Below, piece by piece: positions 1 through 8,021 of a DNA stretch of 14,750 nucleotides. Positions within the stretch are counted from its first letter, which is position 1. Each line of letters starts with the position of its first letter. The translations under genes were made by a program, and so were the position numbers. The stretch covers positions 1 to 14,750 of the forward strand of contig JACFNM010000073.1 in the NCBI GenBank assembly GCA_019454915.1, given 5' to 3'. The notes under the pieces are model-generated. The model did not search any database. It was not told the DNA's origin and worked only from the letters and a program-made list of their open reading frames with translations. This DNA is from Chitinophagaceae bacterium (GTDB taxonomy: Bacteria; Bacteroidota; Bacteroidia; Chitinophagales; Chitinophagaceae).

Positions 1-2057
1 CCTTAAACTCATGGAATCCTGGCACGGATGCTACGGTTAATGCCATTGCTGTTGATGGCGCTACAGTGTATGTGGGTGGAGAATTTTCTGAAGTCGGAGG
101 TGAATGGAGAGAACGTATTGCTTCTATTGAAGCCGGTTCCGGGGATGTTACGAACTGGTATGCTGCTGCTGATGGAAACGTAACTGCCCTACTGGTTAGT
201 GGCGGCAATGTATATGTCCGAGGTGATTTCACAATACTTGGCGGACAAATCAGAAATTATATCGGGGCAGTGAGTACAGCTAATGGCAATGCTACGGCCT
301 GGGCCCCGGAAGCAGACGCTGTAGTATATACCCTCGCAATAGACGGCACTACAATTTATGCGGGTGGGGAGTTTACAAGTATAGGCGGACAATCAAGAAT
401 AGGTATAGCTGCCTTACAAACGACCGGTACGGGTAATGCCACTTCCTGGGAGGGCTATGCCAATACAGACGCTATAGTTGAAACGATAGCGGTTGATAAC
501 GGGTTAATCTATGCGGGAGGATATTTTTTTTATATTGGCGGGGAACCCAGAACAAATATTGTAGCGTTGAGCACAGCCACGGAATTAGCAAATTCCTGGA
601 ACCCCGGTATCAATTTAGGAGTTAGAGCCATTGCCATTGACGGGGGAAATATATACGCCGGTGGTGATTTTAGTTCCGTAGGTTGGACCGCGGGAAATTT
701 TATTGCTGCAATTGATGTTATAACCGGGGAAGTGAGTTTCTGGAATCCCGTAGCTAATAATTCTGTTAAAGGACTTGCAATGCTGAATGGTACAGTGTAC
801 ATCTCGGGAGGTTTCACACAGGTAGGAGGGCAGGGAAGGAAATATATAGCAGGGATTGATAAAGTAACGGGGAATGTTACATCTTTTAATCCAAATCCTA
901 ATAGTAATATACATGCGATTTGTGCAGGTCATGGCGTAATTTATGCGGGTGGACTCTTTGCCACTATAGGAGGACAGGCCAGAAACAATCTGGCGGCACT
1001 TGACCCGCTCACAGGTACTGCCACTGCCTGGAATCCCAATGTAAACAGCCAGGTGAGTGTTATCACAACAGGTGATAATACGGTTTATATAGGAGGATAT
1101 TTTAGTTCTATAGGTGTGCAATCACGATATCGTATAGGAGCGATAGATGCTACGACAGGCCTCGCCACAACGTGGAACCCGGGCGTGAATACAGACGGGA
1201 ATATTTATGCGTTACTGTCTGATGCAAACACCGTTTATGTTGGAGGATATTTTAATACCATTGGCGGCCAATCAAGAAATAATATTGCCGCAATAGATGC
1301 TATAAACGGGAATGCTACCTCCTGGAATTCGAACGCCAGTAATACCGTATATACCCTGGGTTTGGAAAATGGGAAGCTGTATGCCGGCGGTCAGTTCCTG
1401 ACTATTGGCGGTCAATCGAGAGCACATATTGCCGCGCTGGAAACAACAACAGATGAGGCAACTATATGGATGCCTCCAGTCTTAGATGATATAGTTTGGG
1501 CGCTGGCATTGAATGGCAACAAGGTATATGCCGGTGGAAATTTTTCTCTGGTGTCAGGGGAGCCCAGACCCAATCTTGTGGCACTTACCGACAACACTAT
1601 TCTTCCTGTGGGGATGGGCGAAATAAATGCTTCCGTGTACAATAACGGGTTGAATATTACCTGGACTACACATTTTGAGAATAACAACAGCCATTTTGAT
1701 ATTGAGGTATCTGCGGATGGTAAAATATTCTCCAGAGCCGGAACCGTAAAATCCCGGGCTATTGATGGCAACTCAACCGGGCTGTTAAAATACACTTTCA
1801 GCGTTGCCCTGGATAATCCAATTCTATTAGGCTTTGCAGGATTGGTTTTGTTTTTGCCATTTAGACGGAGAATACCCAAAGGTATGAAAGGATGTATGGT
1901 AGTATTAGCTGTGCTGATGTTCCCGGTTACAGCATGCAGAAAACTTGATATTTTGGAAAATGCCCGGATGGGAAAAGTGTTTGTGCGAATTGCTCAGACA
2001 GACAAGGACGGTAGCAAAACGTATTCAAACGTGGTGACAGTTAACCTAACCCAATAG
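1..2057 (+). CDS. Surface protein of tandem delta-60/DUF5122-type propeller repeats, 5'-truncated, with an interrupted Fn3-like C-terminus
   Basis: The frame is open from base 3, and residues before the GTG at 66 already match the repeat (SWNPG...VNAIAVDG), so the true start lies left of the window. About eleven repeats of roughly 50 residues are visible, each centred on a motif like Y-[AVI]-G-G-x-F-x-x-[IV]-G-G followed by I-A-A-[IL]-D and W-N-P. This pattern resembles delta-60 / DUF5122 beta-propeller repeats. After about base 1600 there is an Fn3-like stretch (FDIEVSADGKIFSRAGTVKS). A hydrophobic segment (1812-1862), an Arg/Lys cluster and a second hydrophobic segment ending VTAC (1893-1937) follow. 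The end (FVRIAQTDKDGSKTYSNVV) looks like the closing strands of the same Fn3-like module. The protein is probably exported and surface-displayed. Its substrate is unknown, and binding or scaffolding is more likely than catalysis. It converges with the esterase gene on the other strand. Confidence 0.85.
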   Translation, partial: LNSWNPGTDATVNAIAVDGATVYVGGEFSEVGGEWRERIASIEAGSGDVTNWYAAADGNVTALLVSGGNVYVRGDFTILGGQIRNYIGAVSTANGNATAWAPEADAVVYTLAIDGTTIYAGGEFTSIGGQSRIGIAALQTTGTGNATSWEGYANTDAIVETIAVDNGLIYAGGYFFYIGGEPRTNIVALSTATELANSWNPGINLGVRAIAIDGGNIYAGGDFSSVGWTAGNFIAAIDVITGEVSFWNPVANNSVKGLAMLNGTVYISGGFTQVGGQGRKYIAGIDKVTGNVTSFNPNPNSNIHAICAGHGVIYAGGLFATIGGQARNNLAALDPLTGTATAWNPNVNSQVSVITTGDNTVYIGGYFSSIGVQSRYRIGAIDATTGLATTWNPGVNTDGNIYALLSDANTVYVGGYFNTIGGQSRNNIAAIDAINGNATSWNSNASNTVYTLGLENGKLYAGGQFLTIGGQSRAHIAALETTTDEATIWMPPVLDDIVWALALNGNKVYAGGNFSLVSGEPRPNLVALTDNTILPVGMGEINASVYNNGLNITWTTHFENNNSHFDIEVSADGKIFSRAGTVKSRAIDGNSTGLLKYTFSVALDNPILLGFAGLVLFLPFRRRIPKGMKGCMVVLAVLMFPVTACRKLDILENARMGKVFVRIAQTDKDGSKTYSNVVTVNLTQ

Positions 2058-2098
2058 TCGGCACCTGTAGTGTTCACGGATACAAAAAACTACTGTAC

Positions 2099-2123
2099 GC
2101 ACACTTCTGTTACAGAAGCGTGT
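2099..2123. terminator. Hairpin between convergent genes, possible terminator
   Basis: A 6-bp stem CTTCTG/CAGAAG with loop TTA is extended across one mismatch by CAC/GTG and a G-T pair. It lies between the stop of the repeat protein (2057) and the stop of the esterase (2146, opposite strand). No T-run follows on the plus strand. On the minus strand a run of six T lies a few bases further on, so it suits the esterase transcript better. Confidence 0.4.
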
Positions 2124-2145
2124 TCAAACGAAAATAAATAATTGC

Positions 2146-3465
2146 TCAATATTCCGCTTTCAATTGCTTTACTATCCAGTCATTCATTTTTTCTCTTTGT
2201 TCCGGATAGGTCCAGTGTCCTGTTTCAGGAACAATAAATATTTCTTTGGGTGCGGTAATAACATTGTATGCCGAAAACATGGAAGTAGGCGGGCAGGTTT
2301 CATCATTATAGCCCATAGTATAGATTCCCGGAACTTTCAGCTGCCTGGCAAAGTTGACTACATCGTAGTATCCAACCGTATTTATTTTTTCCGGAGTGTT
2401 ATTAAAAGCAAGATTGTTTTTGTCAAACAAATGAGGCCAGCCACCTGCTCTTCCCTTCAGATATCCGGTTACATCAGAGAGGGCGGGATAATAGGACGCA
2501 AGAAATTTTACCCTCGGGTCGAGTGCAGCCGTGATAATAGATAAAGCACCTCCCTGACTTCCGCCAATAACTCCAAGGCTTTTACCGTCATACTGTGGCA
2601 GACTGGTTAAGAAATCATTGGCACGGACACAACCCAGATAAACCCTTTTGTAATAATAACGATCTTTATCATCCAGATTAATATTCCAATATCGGTTGAG
2701 TGCTCCTGCGGACAGGTTATTATAAATATACGGCTCCATAGTTACCGGTATGCCGTGTATGCCGATTTGGAAAGTGATAATTCCTTTTTCAGCATTGGCT
2801 ACATCACCTGAATAGGGGCGGATACCGGCGCCCGGAACCTGTAATAAAGCAGGATATTTTCCTTCTTTTTTGGGTACACACAATATCCCGTATAGTCTGG
2901 CGCCTACGCTGTTATTCTGCAGGTTGACATGATAAACGTTCACATTTTCCGTACAACGTTCAGGCATAAGCGTCATCACTGCATCCATCGGAATCCGGGC
3001 AAGTTCATCTTTGGCCTCAGACCAGTAATTTATAAAATCGGATGGGTTGCCGACGGTCGGTTTGATTTGTTCAGGATTAAAACCCGCTGTAGCAAGACCA
3101 CGATAATTTTTCCCATCCACAATAGCCGTTGCTATACAGCGCAGAAATCCCGGTGTCTTCATTGTCCCCCCGTCAACGGTAAGTGTTCCACTTTTCACCT
3201 GTAAGGAATCCTTTTTCTCCGGTGCCATTTTCTCCGGTCCTATTTCGTACTTAACAACTGTATTTTTCAGCAAGTTGCCGCTTTTGAATACACTGATGGT
3301 AAACTTCACCTTTTCTCCCGGTTGGTACGTCCAGTCTGTATGATCAGGCGCGACCACCACACTAATAAATTGTTCTGCCGGTTGCCCATAACCGAAGCTT
3401 ATGGAACAGACAACAATAAAGGAAAACAAAGACGTTCTGATGCTGGAAAAAATGAAGGCTTTCAT
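2146..3465 (-). CDS. Secreted acetylxylan-esterase-like (CE7/AXE1-type) alpha/beta hydrolase
   Basis: This 439-residue protein has an N-terminal signal peptide (about residues 1-27, cut near GYGQ), so it is exported. Residues 35-135 look like an all-beta accessory domain. The hydrolase domain covers about 140-439. The nucleophile elbow is GGSQGG with Ser303. The likely acid is Asp388 in GYNDETCPP and the likely base His417 in ETGHW. The order, spacing and length fit the acetylxylan esterase / cephalosporin-C deacetylase family (PF05448), which removes acetyl groups from xylan-type sugars. The usual CE7 RGQ and terminal HE motifs are not evident: IGIHG and GHW stand in their places, so the true substrate is uncertain. 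The gene starts 69 bases after the stop of the ThuA fusion on the same strand, so co-transcription is plausible. A weak separate promoter (TTG, 20 bases, TATTTTTC; 3480-3510) could also serve it. Confidence 0.85.
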   Translation of the reverse strand: MKAFIFSSIRTSLFSFIVVCSISFGYGQPAEQFISVVVAPDHTDWTYQPGEKVKFTISVFKSGNLLKNTVVKYEIGPEKMAPEKKDSLQVKSGTLTVDGGTMKTPGFLRCIATAIVDGKNYRGLATAGFNPEQIKPTVGNPSDFINYWSEAKDELARIPMDAVMTLMPERCTENVNVYHVNLQNNSVGARLYGILCVPKKEGKYPALLQVPGAGIRPYSGDVANAEKGIITFQIGIHGIPVTMEPYIYNNLSAGALNRYWNINLDDKDRYYYKRVYLGCVRANDFLTSLPQYDGKSLGVIGGSQGGALSIITAALDPRVKFLASYYPALSDVTGYLKGRAGGWPHLFDKNNLAFNNTPEKINTVGYYDVVNFARQLKVPGIYTMGYNDETCPPTSMFSAYNVITAPKEIFIVPETGHWTYPEQREKMNDWIVKQLKAEY

Positions 3466-3534
3466 GTTGTTTTTTTCTTGAAAAATAAGTCTTTTTCAGC
3501 TTCTCTTCAACGGTAAGCTTTGGCGAAGGATGAT

Positions 3535-6500
3535 TTATTTTGCTATCAACTCGAGCATTCCCAGCGCAATCGTACTATTTTCTCCCTGACCCTTAGGCGT
3601 ACTTAATATATACAGAGTCTGTTTACCTTTCGGCGGTGTACCTGAGAAATGAAACCTGAGTTTGGTCTGAGGTTCTTTTTCTTTTATCCTTGCAGCATCG
3701 AATTCAGCTCCGCCGAGCTTTTGTCCATCGGGCGATCCGGTTCGCAACTCAAATGTATAGCATCCCTTCAGAGCTCCTTCAGGCTGCCATCTTATTAACA
3801 ACTCGGCCGCATTTACACCTTCAAGGTCTATATTTTCCATGCTGAACCAGCCAGATTTGTCAGCGGGAACTATCATATAGTTTGCTCCGCCGACATTAAT
3901 GGAACTAAAACCATCCATTTGTGTTATACCCTTAAATGCCAGCTTATTACTTTGAAGAACATAAGAACCGCTCCCGGTCAGCGGTTTAATTCCCGCCCCA
4001 CCTTTGTCCGTATAACTGGCCGATATATAGAGCACCTCGTTTTCTTTAGATGCCGGCACGGCTATTTTACCCTGTTCCGGAAGGGATTTTTTGACCGAAG
4101 CAGGATTGGCCAAAGAGAGTATCCAATGGACGATTCTTTCTGCATCTCCCTGTGTGAGATCGGGATGTGCAGACATCGCCACCTCACCCCAGACACCGCT
4201 GCCGCCTTTTATCACTTTTTCAGTAAGATAGCTTATGGCATCTCCCTGTTTTTGATAGCGTTTCGATACTTCCATAAATGAGGGTCCGATAGATTTCCCC
4301 TCCGTTTTATGGCAGGTATTACAGTCAAGTGTTTGCATCAGAGTTCTGCCACTAACGGATATCGCAGCTTCCTGGTGCCCCTGGGGAATCGACGCCTTGT
4401 CCGAGCTCTCCATAAAATCTGATGTAACGTACAGATTATCCTTGTTTATCTGATTACCATCTTCCTGGTCTTTTACTGATATCTGATAGGACACTGGTTT
4501 GCCCGGGAAATAAAATGATTGATTACCGCCAACCTCAACAGTGACTTCAGGCGCTGTATTGCCGGCATATATATTAACTATATTGCTCGTTGAAGCCGCT
4601 TCCTTCTTATCTTTTACTTTAACTGATATGGAATAATCACCGGCCTTATCAAATACAAATTCTGCGTTGGGGGTTCCGGTTTTTTTCGTTTGTCCGTTGC
4701 CAAAAGTCCATAAATAAGTCATGGAATCATTTTCGGGATCCGTGGCATCTACAGTAGCTTTTACTGTAAAAGGAAGAGCACCCGATGTTTTGTCAACATG
4801 AATCCCGGTGATTTTGGGCGGACGGTTACCACCGTTGTAGTCTATTCTGCTCAATCCGGCATCAGGATTTTTTTGAAACCATCCCTTGCCGTATTCTAAA
4901 ACGTATATTCGTCCATCCGGGCCAACTTCCATGTCAATGGCATTATTCCATTGTGTGTGCTCCATAAATGGTTCCATCTTGTCAAAATCTCCGTTGGGCA
5001 ACATGGTTACCACCTTAATCCAGCCCCTGATCCAATCGTAGATAAAGAGTTTACCGTTATAGTAGTCAGGCAACCTTGTTTTTGCCGGCCACATGTCGGT
5101 ATAATAAACAGGCCCGGCCATGGCGTTACGTCCGCCGGTTCCCACCTGGGGGAAATCCGGAGAGGCGGCATAGGGATACCAGATAAACGGCGGAGCTACC
5201 GCGGGGAGATCTTTCAATCCCGTATTGTTTCTGGATTCATTCACCGGTTTTTCCGGATCGAATGCCGGACCGGAAACACCCGTGGCATAGTCATAACGGT
5301 TATAAGGATAATTCTTACCGACAAATAAGGGCCAACCGAAATATCCTGCCTTTCGTGCCTGGTTCAGTTCGTCATAACCACGGGGTCCCCTTATGCCAAT
5401 ACTGTCCACATTTGAGTCCGGACCAACTTCACCCCAGTACAGGAAGCTGTTCTTCTGGTCTACTGATATGCGGTATGGATTACGGTTACCCATTACATAT
5501 ATTTCCGGTCTTGTTTTCGCCGTTCCCGGAGCGAACAAGTTGCCATCCGGCACTTCATATGTGCCGTCATCATTCACTTTTATTCTTAATATTTTTCCTC
5601 TGAGGTCATTGGTGTTGCTTGAACTTCTTCTGGCGTCATACTGTTCGTGCCCCGGACGATCGTCTAATGGGCCAAATCCCTTGTTGGTGTATGTTTGACC
5701 CGGTTCGTTGAATGGCGTAGAATTGTCTCCTGTGGAAACGTACAACAATCCATCCGGACCAAAGGCTATAGAACCACCCGTGTGACAGCAGATTTCCCGC
5801 TGTGAATAAAACTGAAGAATAATCTGTTCCGTTTTATTATCAATGGTGTCGTTTTCGTATTTAAACCGGGATAACCTGTTTACAGAAGTATCAGCGGGAC
5901 TATAGAATATATACACCCAGTGATTTTTTTCAAAGTTTGGATCTTTGCTGATGCCCAATACGCCCTCTTCTGCGTTAGCTCCGCCGGTGGTCGTCTTGTA
6001 ATATGCATTCAGAAAACCAACCTGCTTCACTTCACCTGTTTCGCTTTTATAGCGCATAAGTTCACCACGGCGTTGGGTAATCAGTATGTCAAAGTTGGGC
6101 AGAATAGTCATTTCCGTGGGTTCATAGAAAGTATCCTGTACCAGCATCGTTTTGGTAAACCGGTCTTCATCGGGAGGGTATTGGGAGACAACTTCCCCGT
6201 AATTCAATTTTTCATTACCTCCTATGGCGTATTCAATTCCGCCTAATATGTGTTGCAGGTATAGGGGATCACTATAGGACTCATCGGTATGCCCCAGTTC
6301 CGTATAGAAGACTCTTCCGCCATCATATTCATGGTACCAGGCCATAGGATGATAGTCGCCGTTGGTACCGCCTTCGTAGCTCGTTTCATCAATCGTTATC
6401 AGTACATGAACGTCTTTACTGAGTTTCTTAAAATTATACCACTCATCTTTTCGTGTCCAAACATCGGGAAGATGCTTCGTAGACGCATGGTTCTTGTCTT

Positions 6501-6939
6501 TGATAATCAGTTTGGCTTCCTGTTGTTTGGGGTGGCTTTCAAAGTTACCTCCTATCATACGGGTGTACCAGCCCCAGTCGTATTCCGCATCGGTTGCAGC
6601 ATGTATGCCTGCAAAACCACCTCCTGCCTGAAGGTATCTTTCCAGGGCAATCCGTTCCCTGGTGTTAAAAAGCGGACCTGTAGTATTTAGAAAGACGAGC
6701 GCTGAATATTGTTTAAGGATTTCGTCTGTAAATTGGCCTGCATCGGAAGTGGTGTCAACATCAAAGTTGTTCTCCTGCCCCAGTTTCTGTATGGCGGCCA
6801 CGCCTGCCGGGATAGATTGATGGTGGAATCCGGCTGTTTTGGTAAATACGAGAATCTTAGGTTTACCTTCCCGTTTGTTACAACCGGAAAACAGAAATAG
6901 GATAATGGTTCCTATGAGCAGCAAAGAACTTTTTTTCAT
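3535..6939 (-). CDS. Lipoprotein fusion: ThuA - glucose/sorbosone dehydrogenase propeller - PKD - cytochrome c - carbohydrate-binding-like tail
   Basis: The protein has 1134 residues from the ATG at 6939. This start was chosen because it gives a lipoprotein signal (MKKSS..., lipobox FSGC, Cys20); an upstream ATG at 6984 and a TTG at 6999 would bury that signal. The ThuA domain is about 27-240, with GGGFAGIHAATD and YTELGHTDESY. The GSDH-type propeller is about 265-705 and includes CHTGGSIAFGPDGLLYVSTGD, where His386 is the probable catalytic histidine. A PKD domain is at about 707-792 (WTFGNG). Cytochrome c is at about 855-945, with heme motif CNTCH (Cys873, Cys876, His877) and probable axial Met922 in MSAHP. 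A beta-rich tail resembling CBM6 runs from about 985 to the end. The likely role is oxidation of a sugar at the outer face of a membrane, with electrons passed to the fused heme. The substrate is not shown by sequence. The downstream esterase may share the transcript. Confidence 0.9.
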   Translation of the reverse strand: MKKSSLLLIGTIILFLFSGCNKREGKPKILVFTKTAGFHHQSIPAGVAAIQKLGQENNFDVDTTSDAGQFTDEILKQYSALVFLNTTGPLFNTRERIALERYLQAGGGFAGIHAATDAEYDWGWYTRMIGGNFESHPKQQEAKLIIKDKNHASTKHLPDVWTRKDEWYNFKKLSKDVHVLITIDETSYEGGTNGDYHPMAWYHEYDGGRVFYTELGHTDESYSDPLYLQHILGGIEYAIGGNEKLNYGEVVSQYPPDEDRFTKTMLVQDTFYEPTEMTILPNFDILITQRRGELMRYKSETGEVKQVGFLNAYYKTTTGGANAEEGVLGISKDPNFEKNHWVYIFYSPADTSVNRLSRFKYENDTIDNKTEQIILQFYSQREICCHTGGSIAFGPDGLLYVSTGDNSTPFNEPGQTYTNKGFGPLDDRPGHEQYDARRSSSNTNDLRGKILRIKVNDDGTYEVPDGNLFAPGTAKTRPEIYVMGNRNPYRISVDQKNSFLYWGEVGPDSNVDSIGIRGPRGYDELNQARKAGYFGWPLFVGKNYPYNRYDYATGVSGPAFDPEKPVNESRNNTGLKDLPAVAPPFIWYPYAASPDFPQVGTGGRNAMAGPVYYTDMWPAKTRLPDYYNGKLFIYDWIRGWIKVVTMLPNGDFDKMEPFMEHTQWNNAIDMEVGPDGRIYVLEYGKGWFQKNPDAGLSRIDYNGGNRPPKITGIHVDKTSGALPFTVKATVDATDPENDSMTYLWTFGNGQTKKTGTPNAEFVFDKAGDYSISVKVKDKKEAASTSNIVNIYAGNTAPEVTVEVGGNQSFYFPGKPVSYQISVKDQEDGNQINKDNLYVTSDFMESSDKASIPQGHQEAAISVSGRTLMQTLDCNTCHKTEGKSIGPSFMEVSKRYQKQGDAISYLTEKVIKGGSGVWGEVAMSAHPDLTQGDAERIVHWILSLANPASVKKSLPEQGKIAVPASKENEVLYISASYTDKGGAGIKPLTGSGSYVLQSNKLAFKGITQMDGFSSINVGGANYMIVPADKSGWFSMENIDLEGVNAAELLIRWQPEGALKGCYTFELRTGSPDGQKLGGAEFDAARIKEKEPQTKLRFHFSGTPPKGKQTLYILSTPKGQGENSTIALGMLELIAK

Positions 6940-7286
6940 TGTAGAATCGTTGAAACATTTTTTGATGGATAAATGTAAGGTCATTTCTTTAAAGATCAAG
7001 AGTCAAATTTAAAAAGATAAGCTTTGAAATAGACTTTAACCGCATCACCTGATTCAGTGGCAACGGATTCCGGTATAGAATCAATGCATTGGGGTGTTTT
7101 TGTTTCGCAGGAGTAGCCGGGTAGTGTACGCTTTCACATTCCCTGCTATATATAAAGGGAGAAGTATTGATGATTTTCATCGTATGTTGGTCCATATTCC
7201 AGAAAATAGTTGTCGAGGTTTCGCTGAAGGGTCTCGTGAATTGATGAAGCACAAAGGATAAGATGAATTCAAGCTACTCCCTCATA
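6940..7286. other. Gene-poor stretch between aroE and the ThuA fusion
   Basis: No convincing gene lies in these 347 bases. One open frame on the minus strand (7252 to 6989, GTG start) encodes a composition with no recognisable motif and is probably spurious. The stretch holds the probable promoter of the ThuA fusion near its left end. I see no clear T-tailed terminator behind aroE. Confidence 0.5.
7004..7011 (-). promoter_or_regulatory. Probable -7 element for the ThuA fusion gene
   Basis: On the minus strand this reads TAAATTTG, an exact match to the Bacteroidota -7 consensus TAnnTTTG. No good -33 TTTG is seen at the usual distance. Initiation just downstream would give a leader of roughly 60 bases to the ATG at 6939, or about 13 bases to the ATG at 6984. 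Confidence 0.35.
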
Positions 7287-8021
7287 TCACGACTCCCTAT
7301 TCCACAAATCCCAACTGGCTTCTGCTTGTCCTATCAACATTTCATGGCCGTTCTGAGTAATCGCCCCCTGCTGCGCTCCTTTTTTTAAGAACGAGGTTTC
7401 TTCCGGGTTGTATATCAGGTCGAAGAGAAAGTGGTTCGGGCCTATAAATTCATAGGGCAGGGCAGGGCAATCGTGAATGTCGGGGAAAGTGCCCAACGGG
7501 GTTGTATTGATAATGAGAAGGTGAGCGCTGATGATTTCTTTGTTAACGGATGCATACGATATGCAATCCTCTCCGGGACGGCGACTGACTAATGTATAGG
7601 GGATACCCAATTCTTTTAATACAAATCTGACAGCACGGGAAGCGCCCCCGGTACCCAACACCAGAGCGCGGGTGTGTTTGGGTGTCAGTTTACTTAATAA
7701 GGATTGTTTAAAGCCGATGGTATCGGTATTGTACCCGGTTAGTATTCCCCGGCGAATGCGGATCGAATTACAGGCGCCGATTTCCCGAACCTCGGGGGAT
7801 AATTCGTTTAGAAAAGGGATAACCTGTTGCTTGTAGGGTATAGTAACACACAGACCTTCTAAAGACGGGTGCTCCTTTAGTATGCCGGGTAATAGAGCGA
7901 TATCTTTGATGGGGAAATTTTCGAAGGCGCAGGGCAATCGTTCCCGTTCAAACTTTTCAGTAAAATATTTTTTAGAAAACGAATGTCCCAGCGGATATCC
8001 AATTAACCCAAATAGCCTCAT
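7287..8021 (-). CDS. aroE: Shikimate dehydrogenase (NADP+)
   Basis: The enzyme reduces 3-dehydroshikimate to shikimate with NADPH in the cytosolic pathway to aromatic amino acids. The protein has 244 residues, somewhat short for AroE. The substrate motif GYPLGHSFS is at 8-16 with Ser14 and Ser16. Catalytic Lys64 lies in VTIPYK, Asn85 in ACNS and Asp100 in GYNTD. The nucleotide-binding loop GTGGAS is at 123-128, with VSRR at 145-148 where the NADP-phosphate clamp is expected. NTTPLG is at 172-177 and a closing Gln in IGQA near 232. All key residues are present, so it should be active. Its ATG overlaps the stop of the phosphosulfolactate synthase-like gene by four bases (ATGA), which points to translational coupling in one transcript. 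Confidence 0.95.
   Translation of the reverse strand: MRLFGLIGYPLGHSFSKKYFTEKFERERLPCAFENFPIKDIALLPGILKEHPSLEGLCVTIPYKQQVIPFLNELSPEVREIGACNSIRIRRGILTGYNTDTIGFKQSLLSKLTPKHTRALVLGTGGASRAVRFVLKELGIPYTLVSRRPGEDCISYASVNKEIISAHLLIINTTPLGTFPDIHDCPALPYEFIGPNHFLFDLIYNPEETSFLKKGAQQGAITQNGHEMLIGQAEASWDLWNRES

Noticed and set aside
615..1121. Antisense open frames inside the repeat-protein gene and other large genes
   Set aside because: They are opposite-strand shadows of clearly coding frames, with no motifs, plausible starts or context of their own.
66..1600. Nucleotide-level tandem repeats or a CRISPR-like array in the repeat-protein gene
   Set aside because: The periodicity is at protein level (about 50 residues) with diverged codons. 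There are no identical short repeats with unique spacers.
66..2057. GTG at 66 as the start of the repeat protein
   Set aside because: The frame is open to the left edge and the upstream residues continue the repeat pattern, so this is an internal codon of a truncated gene.
6940..6999. Longer N-terminus for the ThuA fusion (TTG at 6999 or ATG at 6984)
   Set aside because: Either would place about 15-20 extra residues before a clear lipoprotein signal peptide that begins at the ATG at 6939.
6989..7252. Open frame of 87 codons on the minus strand between aroE and the ThuA fusion
   Set aside because: It has a GTG start, no recognisable motif and unconvincing composition, and it overlaps the probable ThuA promoter.
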